NCBI GenBank assembly: GCA_902771695.1
Contig: CACXXP010000012.1
Location: 1-38,542, forward strand
DNA length: 38,542 bases
DNA from: an uncultured Pseudomonadota bacterium
GTDB taxonomy: Bacteria; Pseudomonadota; Alphaproteobacteria; Rs-D84
Reading direction: 5' to 3'
The position numbers and the translations under genes were made by a program. The notes beneath the pieces were generated by a model that ran no database searches, was not told the origin of the DNA, and was given only the letters and a program-made list of their open reading frames with translations. Positions 6,857 to 14,338 of the stretch are shown piece after piece (the first letter of the stretch is position 1; every line of letters starts with the position of its first letter).

Positions 6857-8402
6857 TTTGTGCCCTATTCTTCATTAAATTAGCGGAAATTATTTGTAAT
6901 TCACTGATTGCATCCGGCAACGATAACACATTTGGATTGCAACATGTTTCAACCGTTTGTTCACTGTCGGGGTTGCAAAACGGGCACAGGTTTATATCCA
7001 TACTTTGCAATGCCGGACACATCTTTAACATACCCACCAGTGGATTTCGTTGCCCCGGATATAATTCCGAATATTTTGCCTTATTTGTTTTTTTCAGATT
7101 TAATAAAAACACGTATGCGGCACAGATTTTTTTTGCGGCTTCTTTCTTGGCTTTCGTTTTCTGATAATTTTGTCTGTTATGTTCCGTATATTTATCATGC
7201 TTGGCATAATAGCATTTCTTTTTACGTTCAGATACAGCATCGGCATTATCTTCACGGTATTGTTGTTGATATTGTCGCAAATGTTCCGCATTATCAGTAC
7301 GCCATTGTGTTTGATATTCTTGATATCGTTCTGGGTGGTCTTGTATCCATTGCTGATTTTGTGCCTTTCTTTGTTCTTTGTTTAATCTGTCATATTTGCG
7401 TCGACAGACCCGTTTCGTTTTATGTTTCTGTTTTGTCGTTTTAATATGCTTTAACGGCTGTTTCCCACGTTTCAATTTGTCCGCAAGCCCCCTTAATTCA
7501 TCGGCTGCATTTGGCAATGATAACACCGTCTGATTACAACATGTATCAACCGTTTGATCGCATTCAGGATTGCAAAATGGGCACATATTTATATCCATAT
7601 GTTGCAATGCCTTACATTTTTTTCTCATGTGCCTTAACGGTTCTTGACGGGGTGTATATAATTCTGCATATTTTGATGGATTTTTCGCACGCAAGATAAA
7701 TAAAAACACATATGCAGCACAAATTTTTTGGGCAGCTTCTTTATCTTCATCCAATGCTTGACTTTTGCTTTTTATTTGTTTTTTATGTGTTTTCTGATAT
7801 TTTTTTCTGTACCCCCGCATCAATTCAGGATGTGCAGCGGCCCATTCTCTATTCTTTGCCAGAATCCAATCTTTGTTCGCCTGGTAATATTTGATATAAT
7901 GATCACGATGCGCATGATACCATCTAAGTTTTTTTGCTCTTTGTTCTTCTTCTTTTGACAATGCCACTTCTTGTATTTTATCAGTCACATTGGATTTTGA
8001 TTCTATTTTATACGCTTTTTTTGATTTGGCGACTTGCGCGTTCATGCTGTGCAATTTATCGGCACAAATAGTGAATGGCAATTTTAATGAAATCAATTGC
8101 AATAAATCGTCGTCCAAATACGCCATTCCACACATCAAATCCATAAATTGTGCTTCGTTCAACACATCTTGAATTTTTGCTTCGGCAAGAAATTTGTTTA
8201 CATTTTTTTCTTCGGATGAATCAAATAAATACCATTCCAGAAACAATTCAGACAATGTAGATATACGGCCCGCTGGTGTGTCTGTTTGGGCGTAATCTAA
8301 ACCCATGCCGCCCCCACTCTCTCCACTTACCATTTCATATACAATGGCATCGGTGTCCAGTATGTCTGCATCATCAAAAATATTACGAATATCATCATTC
8401 AT
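6846..8402 (-). CDS. Unknown 518-aa protein with two [basic repeat + Cys-rich domain] units
   Basis: After a ~100-residue acidic/helical N-terminus, the protein holds two successive units, each a basic Tyr/Lys/His repeat region followed by a Cys-rich domain. The first Cys domain (DNA ~7465-7733) has 'MDINMCPFCNPECDQ' and 'DTCCN'; the second (DNA ~6849-7133) has 'MDINLCPFCNPDSEQ' and 'ETCCN'. A third copy ends the next gene. The basic repeats (WYHAHRDHYIKYYQANKDW and similar) resemble linkers seen near homing or HNH-type nucleases, but I see no nuclease motif. The ATG at 8402 is preferred over an upstream TTG because it sits 9 nt after a TATAAT box, giving an almost leaderless mRNA. It is co-transcribed with the gene at 5735. 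Function is unknown; zinc and nucleic-acid binding are guesses. Confidence 0.75.
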   Translation of the reverse strand: MNDDIRNIFDDADILDTDAIVYEMVSGESGGGMGLDYAQTDTPAGRISTLSELFLEWYLFDSSEEKNVNKFLAEAKIQDVLNEAQFMDLMCGMAYLDDDLLQLISLKLPFTICADKLHSMNAQVAKSKKAYKIESKSNVTDKIQEVALSKEEEQRAKKLRWYHAHRDHYIKYYQANKDWILAKNREWAAAHPELMRGYRKKYQKTHKKQIKSKSQALDEDKEAAQKICAAYVFLFILRAKNPSKYAELYTPRQEPLRHMRKKCKALQHMDINMCPFCNPECDQTVDTCCNQTVLSLPNAADELRGLADKLKRGKQPLKHIKTTKQKHKTKRVCRRKYDRLNKEQRKAQNQQWIQDHPERYQEYQTQWRTDNAEHLRQYQQQYREDNADAVSERKKKCYYAKHDKYTEHNRQNYQKTKAKKEAAKKICAAYVFLLNLKKTNKAKYSELYPGQRNPLVGMLKMCPALQSMDINLCPFCNPDSEQTVETCCNPNVLSLPDAISELQIISANLMKNRAQNGK

Positions 8403-8411
8403 AGCATATAA

Positions 8412-8439
8412 ATTATAGACCAATATAAACTTTTGTCAA
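8412..8439 (-). promoter_or_regulatory. Near-consensus promoter, apparently leaderless
   Basis: On the minus strand, TTGACA (8439-8434), 16 bp, TATAAT (8417-8412). The start of transcription is expected within 2-3 nt of the ATG at 8402, leaving no room for a ribosome-binding site. Confidence 0.75.
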
Positions 8440-8507
8440 TATAAACACAAAAAATATTGTGTTTTATGTGGGTTATGCTAGCATCACGCAAACAAAGGTG
8501 AAATTAG

Positions 8508-8939
8508 ATGTCAGAAAAAATGATGCCGCGCGTTGGTATTGGGTGCTGGATATTTAATCCATATGGCCGCGTTTTGATGGGCAAACGATTGTCTGAACAC
8601 GGGTACGGTACGTGGGCGGTGCCGGGTGGACACCTGGAAATCGGTGAAAACCCAAACCACGCCGCAATGCGTGAACTATTGGAAGAAACAGGTATAAAAG
8701 TACCCCAAGAGGATTTTGTTTTATTTGCGATCACAAATGACCTGTTCCAAAACGAACAAAATATCCTTGTTAACCATTATATAACACTGCATTATGTTGC
8801 ATACGATATTTCTGATATTCCAAAAGTCATGGAACCAGATAAATGCGAAAAATGGATGTGGCACAGCATGTACAACCTGCCATCGCGGTTATTTTTGCCA
8901 ACAAAAAACGCATTGGAACATCTACAACAAAGTAGATAA
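8508..8939 (+). CDS. Nudix hydrolase, NUDT15/MTH2-like
   Basis: This 143-aa protein hydrolyses nucleoside diphosphates linked to another moiety. The complete Nudix box GX5EX7REUXEEXGU is present at residues 41-63 (Gly41, Glu47, Arg55-Glu56, Glu59-Glu60, Gly62), supplying the Mg-binding glutamates. The surrounding sequence (GVGVW-like strand, '[20 protein letters not shown]', 'PDKCEKWMW') resembles eukaryotic NUDT15 and bacterial MutT-like dCTP/8-oxo-dGTP pyrophosphatases, where the 'EP.KCE.W.W' segment is typical. Substrate is therefore probably a (damaged) dNTP, but this is not provable from sequence. An AGGTG ribosome-binding site lies 8 nt before the ATG. The stop is only 7 bp from the stop of the convergent macB permease gene. 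Confidence 0.9.
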   Translation: MSEKMMPRVGIGCWIFNPYGRVLMGKRLSEHGYGTWAVPGGHLEIGENPNHAAMRELLEETGIKVPQEDFVLFAITNDLFQNEQNILVNHYITLHYVAYDISDIPKVMEPDKCEKWMWHSMYNLPSRLFLPTKNALEHLQQSR

Positions 8940-8946
8940 CGATATT

Positions 8947-10164
8947 CTACTCGTATCTTAAACTGTCTATTGGGTTTAGTTTTGCGGCCTTGATTGCCGG
9001 CATAACTCCAGATGCCAAACCAACCACAACCGCAACCGATACAGACACAACAACCGGCCAAATACTGAACGGCACATTATACCCCAGTACAAATCGCCCT
9101 ATTCCTTGGGACAAACCAACCCCAAGTATCAAACCAAACATAGAACCAATAAATGAAATCAAAATAGATTCTGATAAAAACTGCGTAATGATTGTGCTTT
9201 CTTGGGCGCCAATGGCCTTGCGTATACCGATTTCACGTGTGCGTTCCGCAACCGATACCAACATCATATTCATAATTCCAATAGACCCAACCAACAATGA
9301 TACCGCCGCAATTGCAACCAATAATAATGTCAAATAACTGCTGACGGTTTCCATGGTTTCCATAACCTGTTTCATATCGGTTATTTGGAAATCATCCGCC
9401 GCGCCTTCTTTCAGTTTATGTCTTTCACGCAACAGTGCGGTCATTTGACTGGTTGCGATATCATTGTCTGCGTCTTGGTACAATTTTATTGTCACCGTCT
9501 GAACCGCATTTGGAAAACGCGACCCAGAAATACGTTTCTTTAATGTTGTTATTGGAACAATAATCATATCGTCTTGGGAACCCATTGCCGAATCCCCCTT
9601 GGCCTTGGTCACCCCAATAACCGTCAGTGGTGTATTACGCACACGAATTATTTCACCAACAGGATTTTTTGGCATACCTAACTCTTCGGCCGTTTCGGGA
9701 CCAATGACCGCGTATGTTGCCGCAGCCTTGACAGCCGACATTTCAAAAAACGATCCATATTCCATTTCAATGTTTTGCACGGTCGCATATGACGGATACA
9801 CACCAACCATAGATGTTGACCAATTCTTGTTACCATATACAACCTGGGCCCCACTGTTTTCCACAGGGGTCACCGCCGCCACATCGGGTAATTGCCCCAA
9901 ATATTCAACATCATCCATGGTCAGTGTCATACGATTTCCGCCACGTACACCAAAACTTTGCGCGGCACCGGCACGTATCATAATCGTATTTGTTCCAAGT
10001 GATGAAAATTGGTCGGTAATGGATTGCTGAACCGTTTCGCCAACCGCGACCATTATCACAACCGCCATAATACCAATAACAATACCCAATACCGTCAAAA
10101 AAGACCGCATTTTATTGCCACTGATTGACAACCAAGATTCATGTGCGATATCAAAGAATGTCAT
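8947..10164 (-). CDS. macB: MacB-type ABC transporter permease
   Basis: This 405-aa protein is the membrane half of a MacAB-TolC tripartite exporter. It has the expected layout: an N-terminal transmembrane helix after 'SISGNKMRSFLTVLGIVIGIMAV', a large periplasmic MacB_PCD domain (~50-270), then three C-terminal helices with the FtsX signature, including 'GIMNMMLVSVAERTREIGIRKAIGA'. In this lineage ATPase and permease are separate proteins, unlike fused E. coli MacB. The start codon overlaps the ATPase stop by 4 bp (ATGA), so the two are translationally coupled. The system uses ATP to drive periplasmic substrates (lipids, peptides, macrolides, siderophores) through TolC; the substrate is not deducible here. 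Confidence 0.92.
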   Translation of the reverse strand: MTFFDIAHESWLSISGNKMRSFLTVLGIVIGIMAVVIMVAVGETVQQSITDQFSSLGTNTIMIRAGAAQSFGVRGGNRMTLTMDDVEYLGQLPDVAAVTPVENSGAQVVYGNKNWSTSMVGVYPSYATVQNIEMEYGSFFEMSAVKAAATYAVIGPETAEELGMPKNPVGEIIRVRNTPLTVIGVTKAKGDSAMGSQDDMIIVPITTLKKRISGSRFPNAVQTVTIKLYQDADNDIATSQMTALLRERHKLKEGAADDFQITDMKQVMETMETVSSYLTLLLVAIAAVSLLVGSIGIMNMMLVSVAERTREIGIRKAIGAQESTIITQFLSESILISFIGSMFGLILGVGLSQGIGRFVLGYNVPFSIWPVVVSVSVAVVVGLASGVMPAIKAAKLNPIDSLRYE

Positions 10165-10910
10165 TTCTTGTGTGCCTTTTGTTCAGATTTTACCAATACA
10201 GATTCGTTTTTCGGCACCGGTCCATCATATGTGATATGTCCGTCATAGATATGTATAACCCGATTTGCATACTGGGCAATTTCAAATTCGTGGGTAATCA
10301 TCACGATTGTTATTTTCAATTCAGAATTTAATTTCTTGAAAAATTTCAATATTTCATTACCCATCTTGGAATCCAAGGCACCCGTGGGTTCGTCCGCCAA
10401 AATAATTTTCGGATCGCCCGCCAAAGCACGCGCAATTGCGACACGTTGCTTCATACCACCGGACAACTGCGTTGGCAAATATGTTTCAAACTTTTCAAGT
10501 TCCACCAATTTCAACATTTCACGTGCACGCTTTACGCGTTCATCCATTGGCAACCCACGATACATCAACGGCAACATAACATTATCCAATATGTTCCGCT
10601 TTGGTAATAAATTAAAGTTTTGGAAAACAAAGCCAATATATTCATTTCGCACGCGCGCTAATTCATCGGGCAACAGTGTTGTTATATCTTTACCATATAA
10701 TTCGTAAACCCCAGACGATGCGACATCCAACGCCCCGATAATATTCATACATGTTGATTTGCCCGAACCAGACGGTCCCATAATTGCGACGAATTCACCC
10801 GGCATAACATCAAATGTGTTATCGAATAAAACCTGCTGTTGTCCCCCAATTTCCAACGGGAAACTTTTGCAGATTTTTTTCATTGAAATAATTGGAACCT
10901 GCTTTTTCAT
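10161..10910 (-). CDS. MacB/LolD-type ABC transporter ATPase
   Basis: A 249-aa nucleotide-binding protein. The Walker A motif GPSGSGKST, Q-loop (VFQNFNLLP), signature LSGGMKQRVAIARAL, Walker B with catalytic Glu (IILADEPTGALDS) and H-loop (MITHE) are all intact. The LolD/MacB subgroup is indicated by 'EFVAIMGPSGSGKSTCMNIIGALD'. The ATG at 10910 is chosen because AAGGA lies 8 nt upstream and the macA stop is only 10 bp before; a longer frame from 11021 would run through the end of macA. It works with the permease encoded directly downstream and overlapping by 4 bp. Confidence 0.93.
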   Translation of the reverse strand: MKKQVPIISMKKICKSFPLEIGGQQQVLFDNTFDVMPGEFVAIMGPSGSGKSTCMNIIGALDVASSGVYELYGKDITTLLPDELARVRNEYIGFVFQNFNLLPKRNILDNVMLPLMYRGLPMDERVKRAREMLKLVELEKFETYLPTQLSGGMKQRVAIARALAGDPKIILADEPTGALDSKMGNEILKFFKKLNSELKITIVMITHEFEIAQYANRVIHIYDGHITYDGPVPKNESVLVKSEQKAHKK

Positions 10911-10920
10911 ATATGCGTCC

Positions 10921-12048
10921 TTATCTGCGTCCGCCACCCATTCCAGCCGGTCCGCCCATGCCGCCGCCACGTTGATTTCCCCCGGAACTGCGTGATGTTT
11001 TTTGACCGACATAACCGACAATTATCTTGTCACCCGCCATAATTTCATCAGATATAATCTGGGTTTCGGTGGCGGTCGCGATGCCTTTGGTATACGGAAC
11101 CAAAACAATTTCATTTCCGCGTTTAATTGCCAAATGGTTTGCCGGTGTCACTTTTTCATCGGTTGTTTCAACAATTCCATCAAAACTGCGAATCAAGAAC
11201 GCAGCATTTTGTGCCTTCCATGCATCTTTGGCAGAATTAACAATAATCGTCACAAACGCGGTCATTCCCGGCATCAAATTTAGTTCGTGATTATCAACAT
11301 CTATGACAACAGTATAAACAACGACATTCGATGTGGTTGTCGGCGACAGACGAACCTGACGAACAGAACCATCAAATGTTTTTTTTGGATACGCATCAAC
11401 CGTAAACGTGACGGGTTGGCCATTTTGGATTACACCAATATCGGCCTCGGACACAGATGTTTCAATCTGCATTTTGGTTAAATCTTCGGCAATTTCGAAC
11501 AAATCTGGGGTTTGGAACGACGCCGCAACCGTTTGACCACGATCAACCTTACGCGAAATAACGGTTCCATCAACCGGCGAAGTAATCGTTGCATACCCAA
11601 GATTCGTCACCGCACGTTCATATTGCGATTGCATACGTTTTACAGATTGGACGGCTTGCTCGTACGTTGATAAAGATTTTTCCATTTCGGCACGTGCAAT
11701 ATACCCTGAATCATATAACGATTTATTTCTGTTATAATCGTTTTTCGCCAATGTTAACTGCGATTTTGCAGATTCTAACGAGGCCTCGGCTTCGTCCACA
11801 GACGCCTGTAACACCGAAGGTTCGATGGTCAATAATTTATCCCCCTTTTTGACCCTGGAATTATAATCAACGAAAATATCTTGGATTGTGCCAGAAACCT
11901 GGGAACCAACATTAACCGTATTTAATGGTTTAATTTCACCTGTGGCGGTGACGGTTTGCGACAAATTGCCACGCGTGATATCCATTGTCACGAAATCTTT
12001 TTTTTTTTTTTTTTTCTTGTAGACAATGAACAAACATTTTTTGTTCAT
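10921..12048 (-). CDS. macA: MacA-type periplasmic adaptor (HlyD/RND-MFP family) with abnormal N-terminus
   Basis: A 375-aa membrane fusion protein linking MacB to TolC. The lipoyl half-motifs ('GTIQDIFVDYNSRVKKGDKL' and 'ITSPVDGTVISRKVDRGQTV') flank a ~95-residue alpha-hairpin, followed by beta-barrel and membrane-proximal domains and a Gly/Arg-rich tail (GGGMGGPAGMGGG). The TAATG overlap with tolC fixes the ATG. What is odd is the N-terminus: MacA proteins normally begin with a ~20-residue transmembrane or lipid anchor before the 'V..G.L...V.ATG.I' start of the adaptor, whereas here the first ten residues run straight into seven lysines encoded by an 18-nt poly(A) run (see repeat at 11998). 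No anchor or signal peptide can be read in any frame. Either the tract hides a collapse or indel in the assembly, or expression is slippage-controlled. Confidence 0.85.
   Translation of the reverse strand: MNKKCLFIVYKKKKKKKDFVTMDITRGNLSQTVTATGEIKPLNTVNVGSQVSGTIQDIFVDYNSRVKKGDKLLTIEPSVLQASVDEAEASLESAKSQLTLAKNDYNRNKSLYDSGYIARAEMEKSLSTYEQAVQSVKRMQSQYERAVTNLGYATITSPVDGTVISRKVDRGQTVAASFQTPDLFEIAEDLTKMQIETSVSEADIGVIQNGQPVTFTVDAYPKKTFDGSVRQVRLSPTTTSNVVVYTVVIDVDNHELNLMPGMTAFVTIIVNSAKDAWKAQNAAFLIRSFDGIVETTDEKVTPANHLAIKRGNEIVLVPYTKGIATATETQIISDEIMAGDKIIVGYVGQKTSRSSGGNQRGGGMGGPAGMGGGRR
11998..12015 (-). repeat. 18-nt poly(A) homopolymer inside macA
   Basis: Eighteen consecutive T on the plus strand (A on the coding strand), with AAG before it, encode Lys codons 11-17 of macA. 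Runs of this length are prone to slippage during replication and transcription and to miscalling during sequencing. It is the longest homopolymer I noticed in the window. Confidence 0.95.
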
Positions 12049-13370
12049 TATTTTGCCCCTTCTAATTCTGATTTAATATCGCCAATGGCCAATGCCACAG
12101 CCGCCCGTTTTACAAACAAATCATACTTTGCCGCATTGTGTTGACGTTGTGCATCAACCAATTCTGATTGTGCCTGTTGCCAATCCAACATTGTTGCACG
12201 ACCAACCTTGTACATGCCGGCCGTTACCTTTTCTGATTCCGTTGCAGATTTCAATAACGAATCCGTCTGGGTTAAAACAGTTTGTGCGGTCTTGTAATTC
12301 TGGTACGCAGTGTAAACATCCATCATCGCCGCATTGTTCGTTTGCACTTCGTTATATTTCGCACGTTCATAATCAGATTCCGCCGCACGCAAACCATACA
12401 TATTTGCGAACCCTGCAAACAATGGCATAGATGCACGAATTCCAATTGAACCGTTTATCTTGTTTGATGTCGGTTGAAACACATCTGATAAACTATCGTC
12501 ATTCCATGATATAGAACCCGATGCCGAAATCGACGGTAAATTGCGTAAAAACGCACTGTTCCGGCGATGCCATGCCGCGTCTTTATTTGCCGATGCCTTT
12601 AACAAATCTGGTCGTTTTTCGCGCGCGGTTTTTATCAGTTCGTCTATATCATCGTTTTCGGCGGCACTGCCAAACTCTGATTCCATATCCGCAATCACAA
12701 TAGATTGGTTTGCCGGGAACGATAATTTGGTAAGTAAAGTTCCCTTGGTAATTTCACGATTATTTTTTGCACGTTCCAACGATAACTTGGAACTTGCCAA
12801 TGTGGTTTCAGCCTTTAACACATCGGCCTTGGCAACAACACCGGCCTTGAACTTTTTACTTGCGGTATCATACGCAGTTTGTGCCACAGATAATGCCTTT
12901 TCTGCAGATTCTACATTTGCATCCGCATTTAACAATTCATAATACGATCCAACCAAACCATACACAAAGTTTTGGACCGTTTCATCATAATCAAACCCGG
13001 CGGCACGATACGCCGCAATCATTTGATTCATATCTGCGGTTCTTTTACCAAAGTCAAATATCAAATACGATGCCGAAATAGAAGCCCCAAAAGCCCAATC
13101 ATCCCAATGTTTATCCCGATAATTTTTTCCCGCAGACACCCCAGCCGAAACACTTGGTAAATAATTTGCATACCCGGCGTTTTTGTTAAAGTGTGAAGAA
13201 CGCAACGATGCATATGCTGCGGCCGTTTGTGGATTACGGCACAACCCCATTTTTATAACATCTTGCAAAGACATTACACCGTCTGGGACATTGCGACGCG
13301 TTGCACAATCATCAGAACCAAACGCAACCAGCGGCGTCAAACAAGCGACGGCAATCAGAAATCTTCTCAT
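12048..13370 (-). CDS. tolC: TolC-family outer membrane efflux protein
   Basis: A 440-aa outer membrane channel subunit. A signal peptide (MRRFLIAVACLTPLVAFG) is followed by 'SLQDVIKMGLCRNPQTAAAY', the typical start of OEP repeats. Two related halves follow, each with the long helical hairpin pattern (YELLNADANVESAEKAL...; YQNYKTAQTVLTQTDSLL...) and the 'LPSVSAGVSAG' / 'LPSISASGS' beta-strand segments. The C-terminal 'RATMLDWQQAQSELVDAQ' is a family mark. It is the first gene of the tolC-macA-ATPase-macB operon; GGGAG 6-7 nt before the ATG is a good ribosome-binding site. Its stop overlaps the macA start (TAATG). The symbol is used for the family; outer-membrane partners for other pumps may be encoded elsewhere. 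Confidence 0.92.
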   Translation of the reverse strand: MRRFLIAVACLTPLVAFGSDDCATRRNVPDGVMSLQDVIKMGLCRNPQTAAAYASLRSSHFNKNAGYANYLPSVSAGVSAGKNYRDKHWDDWAFGASISASYLIFDFGKRTADMNQMIAAYRAAGFDYDETVQNFVYGLVGSYYELLNADANVESAEKALSVAQTAYDTASKKFKAGVVAKADVLKAETTLASSKLSLERAKNNREITKGTLLTKLSFPANQSIVIADMESEFGSAAENDDIDELIKTAREKRPDLLKASANKDAAWHRRNSAFLRNLPSISASGSISWNDDSLSDVFQPTSNKINGSIGIRASMPLFAGFANMYGLRAAESDYERAKYNEVQTNNAAMMDVYTAYQNYKTAQTVLTQTDSLLKSATESEKVTAGMYKVGRATMLDWQQAQSELVDAQRQHNAAKYDLFVKRAAVALAIGDIKSELEGAK

Positions 13371-13389
13371 GAGAACTCTCCCGCAAGGA

Positions 13390-13418
13390 ATTATAGCATA
13401 TTTTTCCTAAAAAATCTA
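13390..13418 (-). promoter_or_regulatory. Promoter of the tolC-macAB operon
   Basis: A perfect TATAAT (13395-13390, minus strand) lies 19 nt before the tolC ATG. The -35 region is poor (TAGATT at 17 bp), so the operon might need an activator or be weakly expressed. Confidence 0.5.
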
Positions 13419-13420
13419 AA

Positions 13421-13452
13421 AAAAATATGGCGATGCATTTCGCCATATTTTT
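13421..13452 (-). terminator. Terminator of the radical SAM gene
   Basis: AAAAATATGGCGA/TCGCCATATTTTT, a 13-bp perfect stem with a 6-nt loop, overlaps the stop codon at 13451. It insulates the radical SAM gene from the tolC operon downstream on the same strand. Confidence 0.85.
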
Positions 13453-14284
13453 ATTTTACTTTTGATTGCAAACTTTCAAATACCCGGGACAATGGCCGTC
13501 CGGCGATCTGTTCGCAGTATAAATAATTCAATATTGCAAGGTTATTATTATCTATCTGAATGCAATTTACATATGTCATTGTCGGTTGTCCTGTTGCGGT
13601 ATAAACTTTATTCTGTTTTGCACGCCCAAGATCAAAAATTGCATTATCATCATTTACAATGACACGCATCCCGATATTGCCCCCAGAACGATATACGCCG
13701 ATATCGCCATTGGGTATATTATCCCACCCAACATCACGATCAGCCAATTTAGAACGTAATTGATTCATGGCCTTTCGTGTCCCATCTGTGGCAAACCCCA
13801 ACAATGCAATACGAATTGCCGACAACAAATAATCACTTTGCACAACATCCGTAATAATATTTGCCACACCGTTCAAGTTATTATGAAATTCATCAACCGA
13901 TATATCCAATGTTAATAATTTATTACCAACATATGCGCTGTGTGCCAAACCTTTCAATATATCTGACCGCAAATTAGCTTTTGCGCCCCACACACCGTTG
14001 GTTTTAATTGTCGGCACGCCATCAACCTTGTAAATACAAGACAAAACTTGCGGGATATAATCATAATCACCAAACTGATATGGTGCCAAACCTTCGCCAC
14101 CACCAATGGTGTAATGTTGTGCCAAATTAAACGGGACCTCTTGGAATTCACCTATATAATCTTCGGCTTTGGTTGCCGGCATAAAATTTGTCGGATTATT
14201 ACGTCCCGAACATTCACAGCAATGCGTGCAATTCAAATCACACCAATTTGTAATCTTTAACGACAGCGCCAAACGCCCGAACAT
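13451..14284 (-). CDS. Radical SAM protein of unknown substrate
   Basis: A 277-aa protein. Cys15, Cys19 and Cys22 (WCDLNCTHCCEC) form the CX3CX2C motif that binds the 4Fe-4S cluster and S-adenosylmethionine, and 'YTIGGGEGLAP' is the GGE-like SAM-binding motif. Extra Cys23 and Cys25 and two cysteines in the last 50 residues (NCIQ; YLYCEQ) might bind an auxiliary cluster, but no full SPASM domain is seen. The protein has its own promoter and terminator, so it is a single-gene unit next to, but not necessarily part of, the aryl-polyene cluster. It could modify a peptide or a lipid; I cannot choose. An AGAGG ribosome-binding site supports the ATG at 14284. Confidence 0.85.
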   Translation of the reverse strand: MFGRLALSLKITNWCDLNCTHCCECSGRNNPTNFMPATKAEDYIGEFQEVPFNLAQHYTIGGGEGLAPYQFGDYDYIPQVLSCIYKVDGVPTIKTNGVWGAKANLRSDILKGLAHSAYVGNKLLTLDISVDEFHNNLNGVANIITDVVQSDYLLSAIRIALLGFATDGTRKAMNQLRSKLADRDVGWDNIPNGDIGVYRSGGNIGMRVIVNDDNAIFDLGRAKQNKVYTATGQPTMTYVNCIQIDNNNLAILNYLYCEQIAGRPLSRVFESLQSKVK

Positions 14285-14310
14285 ATCTGCCTCTTTTTAT
14301 TGACAAAAAT

Positions 14311-14338
14311 AATATAACACAATGTTTTGTCAAGTCAA
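14311..14338 (-). promoter_or_regulatory. Promoter of the radical SAM gene
   Basis: Minus strand TTGACT (14338-14333), 16 bp, TATATT (14316-14311). It overlaps the last codon of the upstream acyltransferase gene at 14335. Leader ~20 nt with GAGG. Confidence 0.65.

Noticed and set aside
5782..7444. Long plus-strand frames opposite the genes at 5735 and 6846, rich in Phe and Ile
   Set aside because: Antisense of lysine-rich coding sequence gives Phe/Leu-rich open frames; no ribosome-binding sites, and the minus-strand genes share conserved domains.
5735..8402. HNH or GIY-YIG homing endonuclease
   Set aside because: Only the basic Tyr/Lys/His repeats resemble linkers of such enzymes; no His-Asn-His or GIY-YIG catalytic motif is present.
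540..8402. Integrated mobile element at tRNA-Pro
   Set aside because: No integrase, recombinase, transposase or convincing full 3'-tRNA repeat was found; only 9-bp arms match the tRNA.
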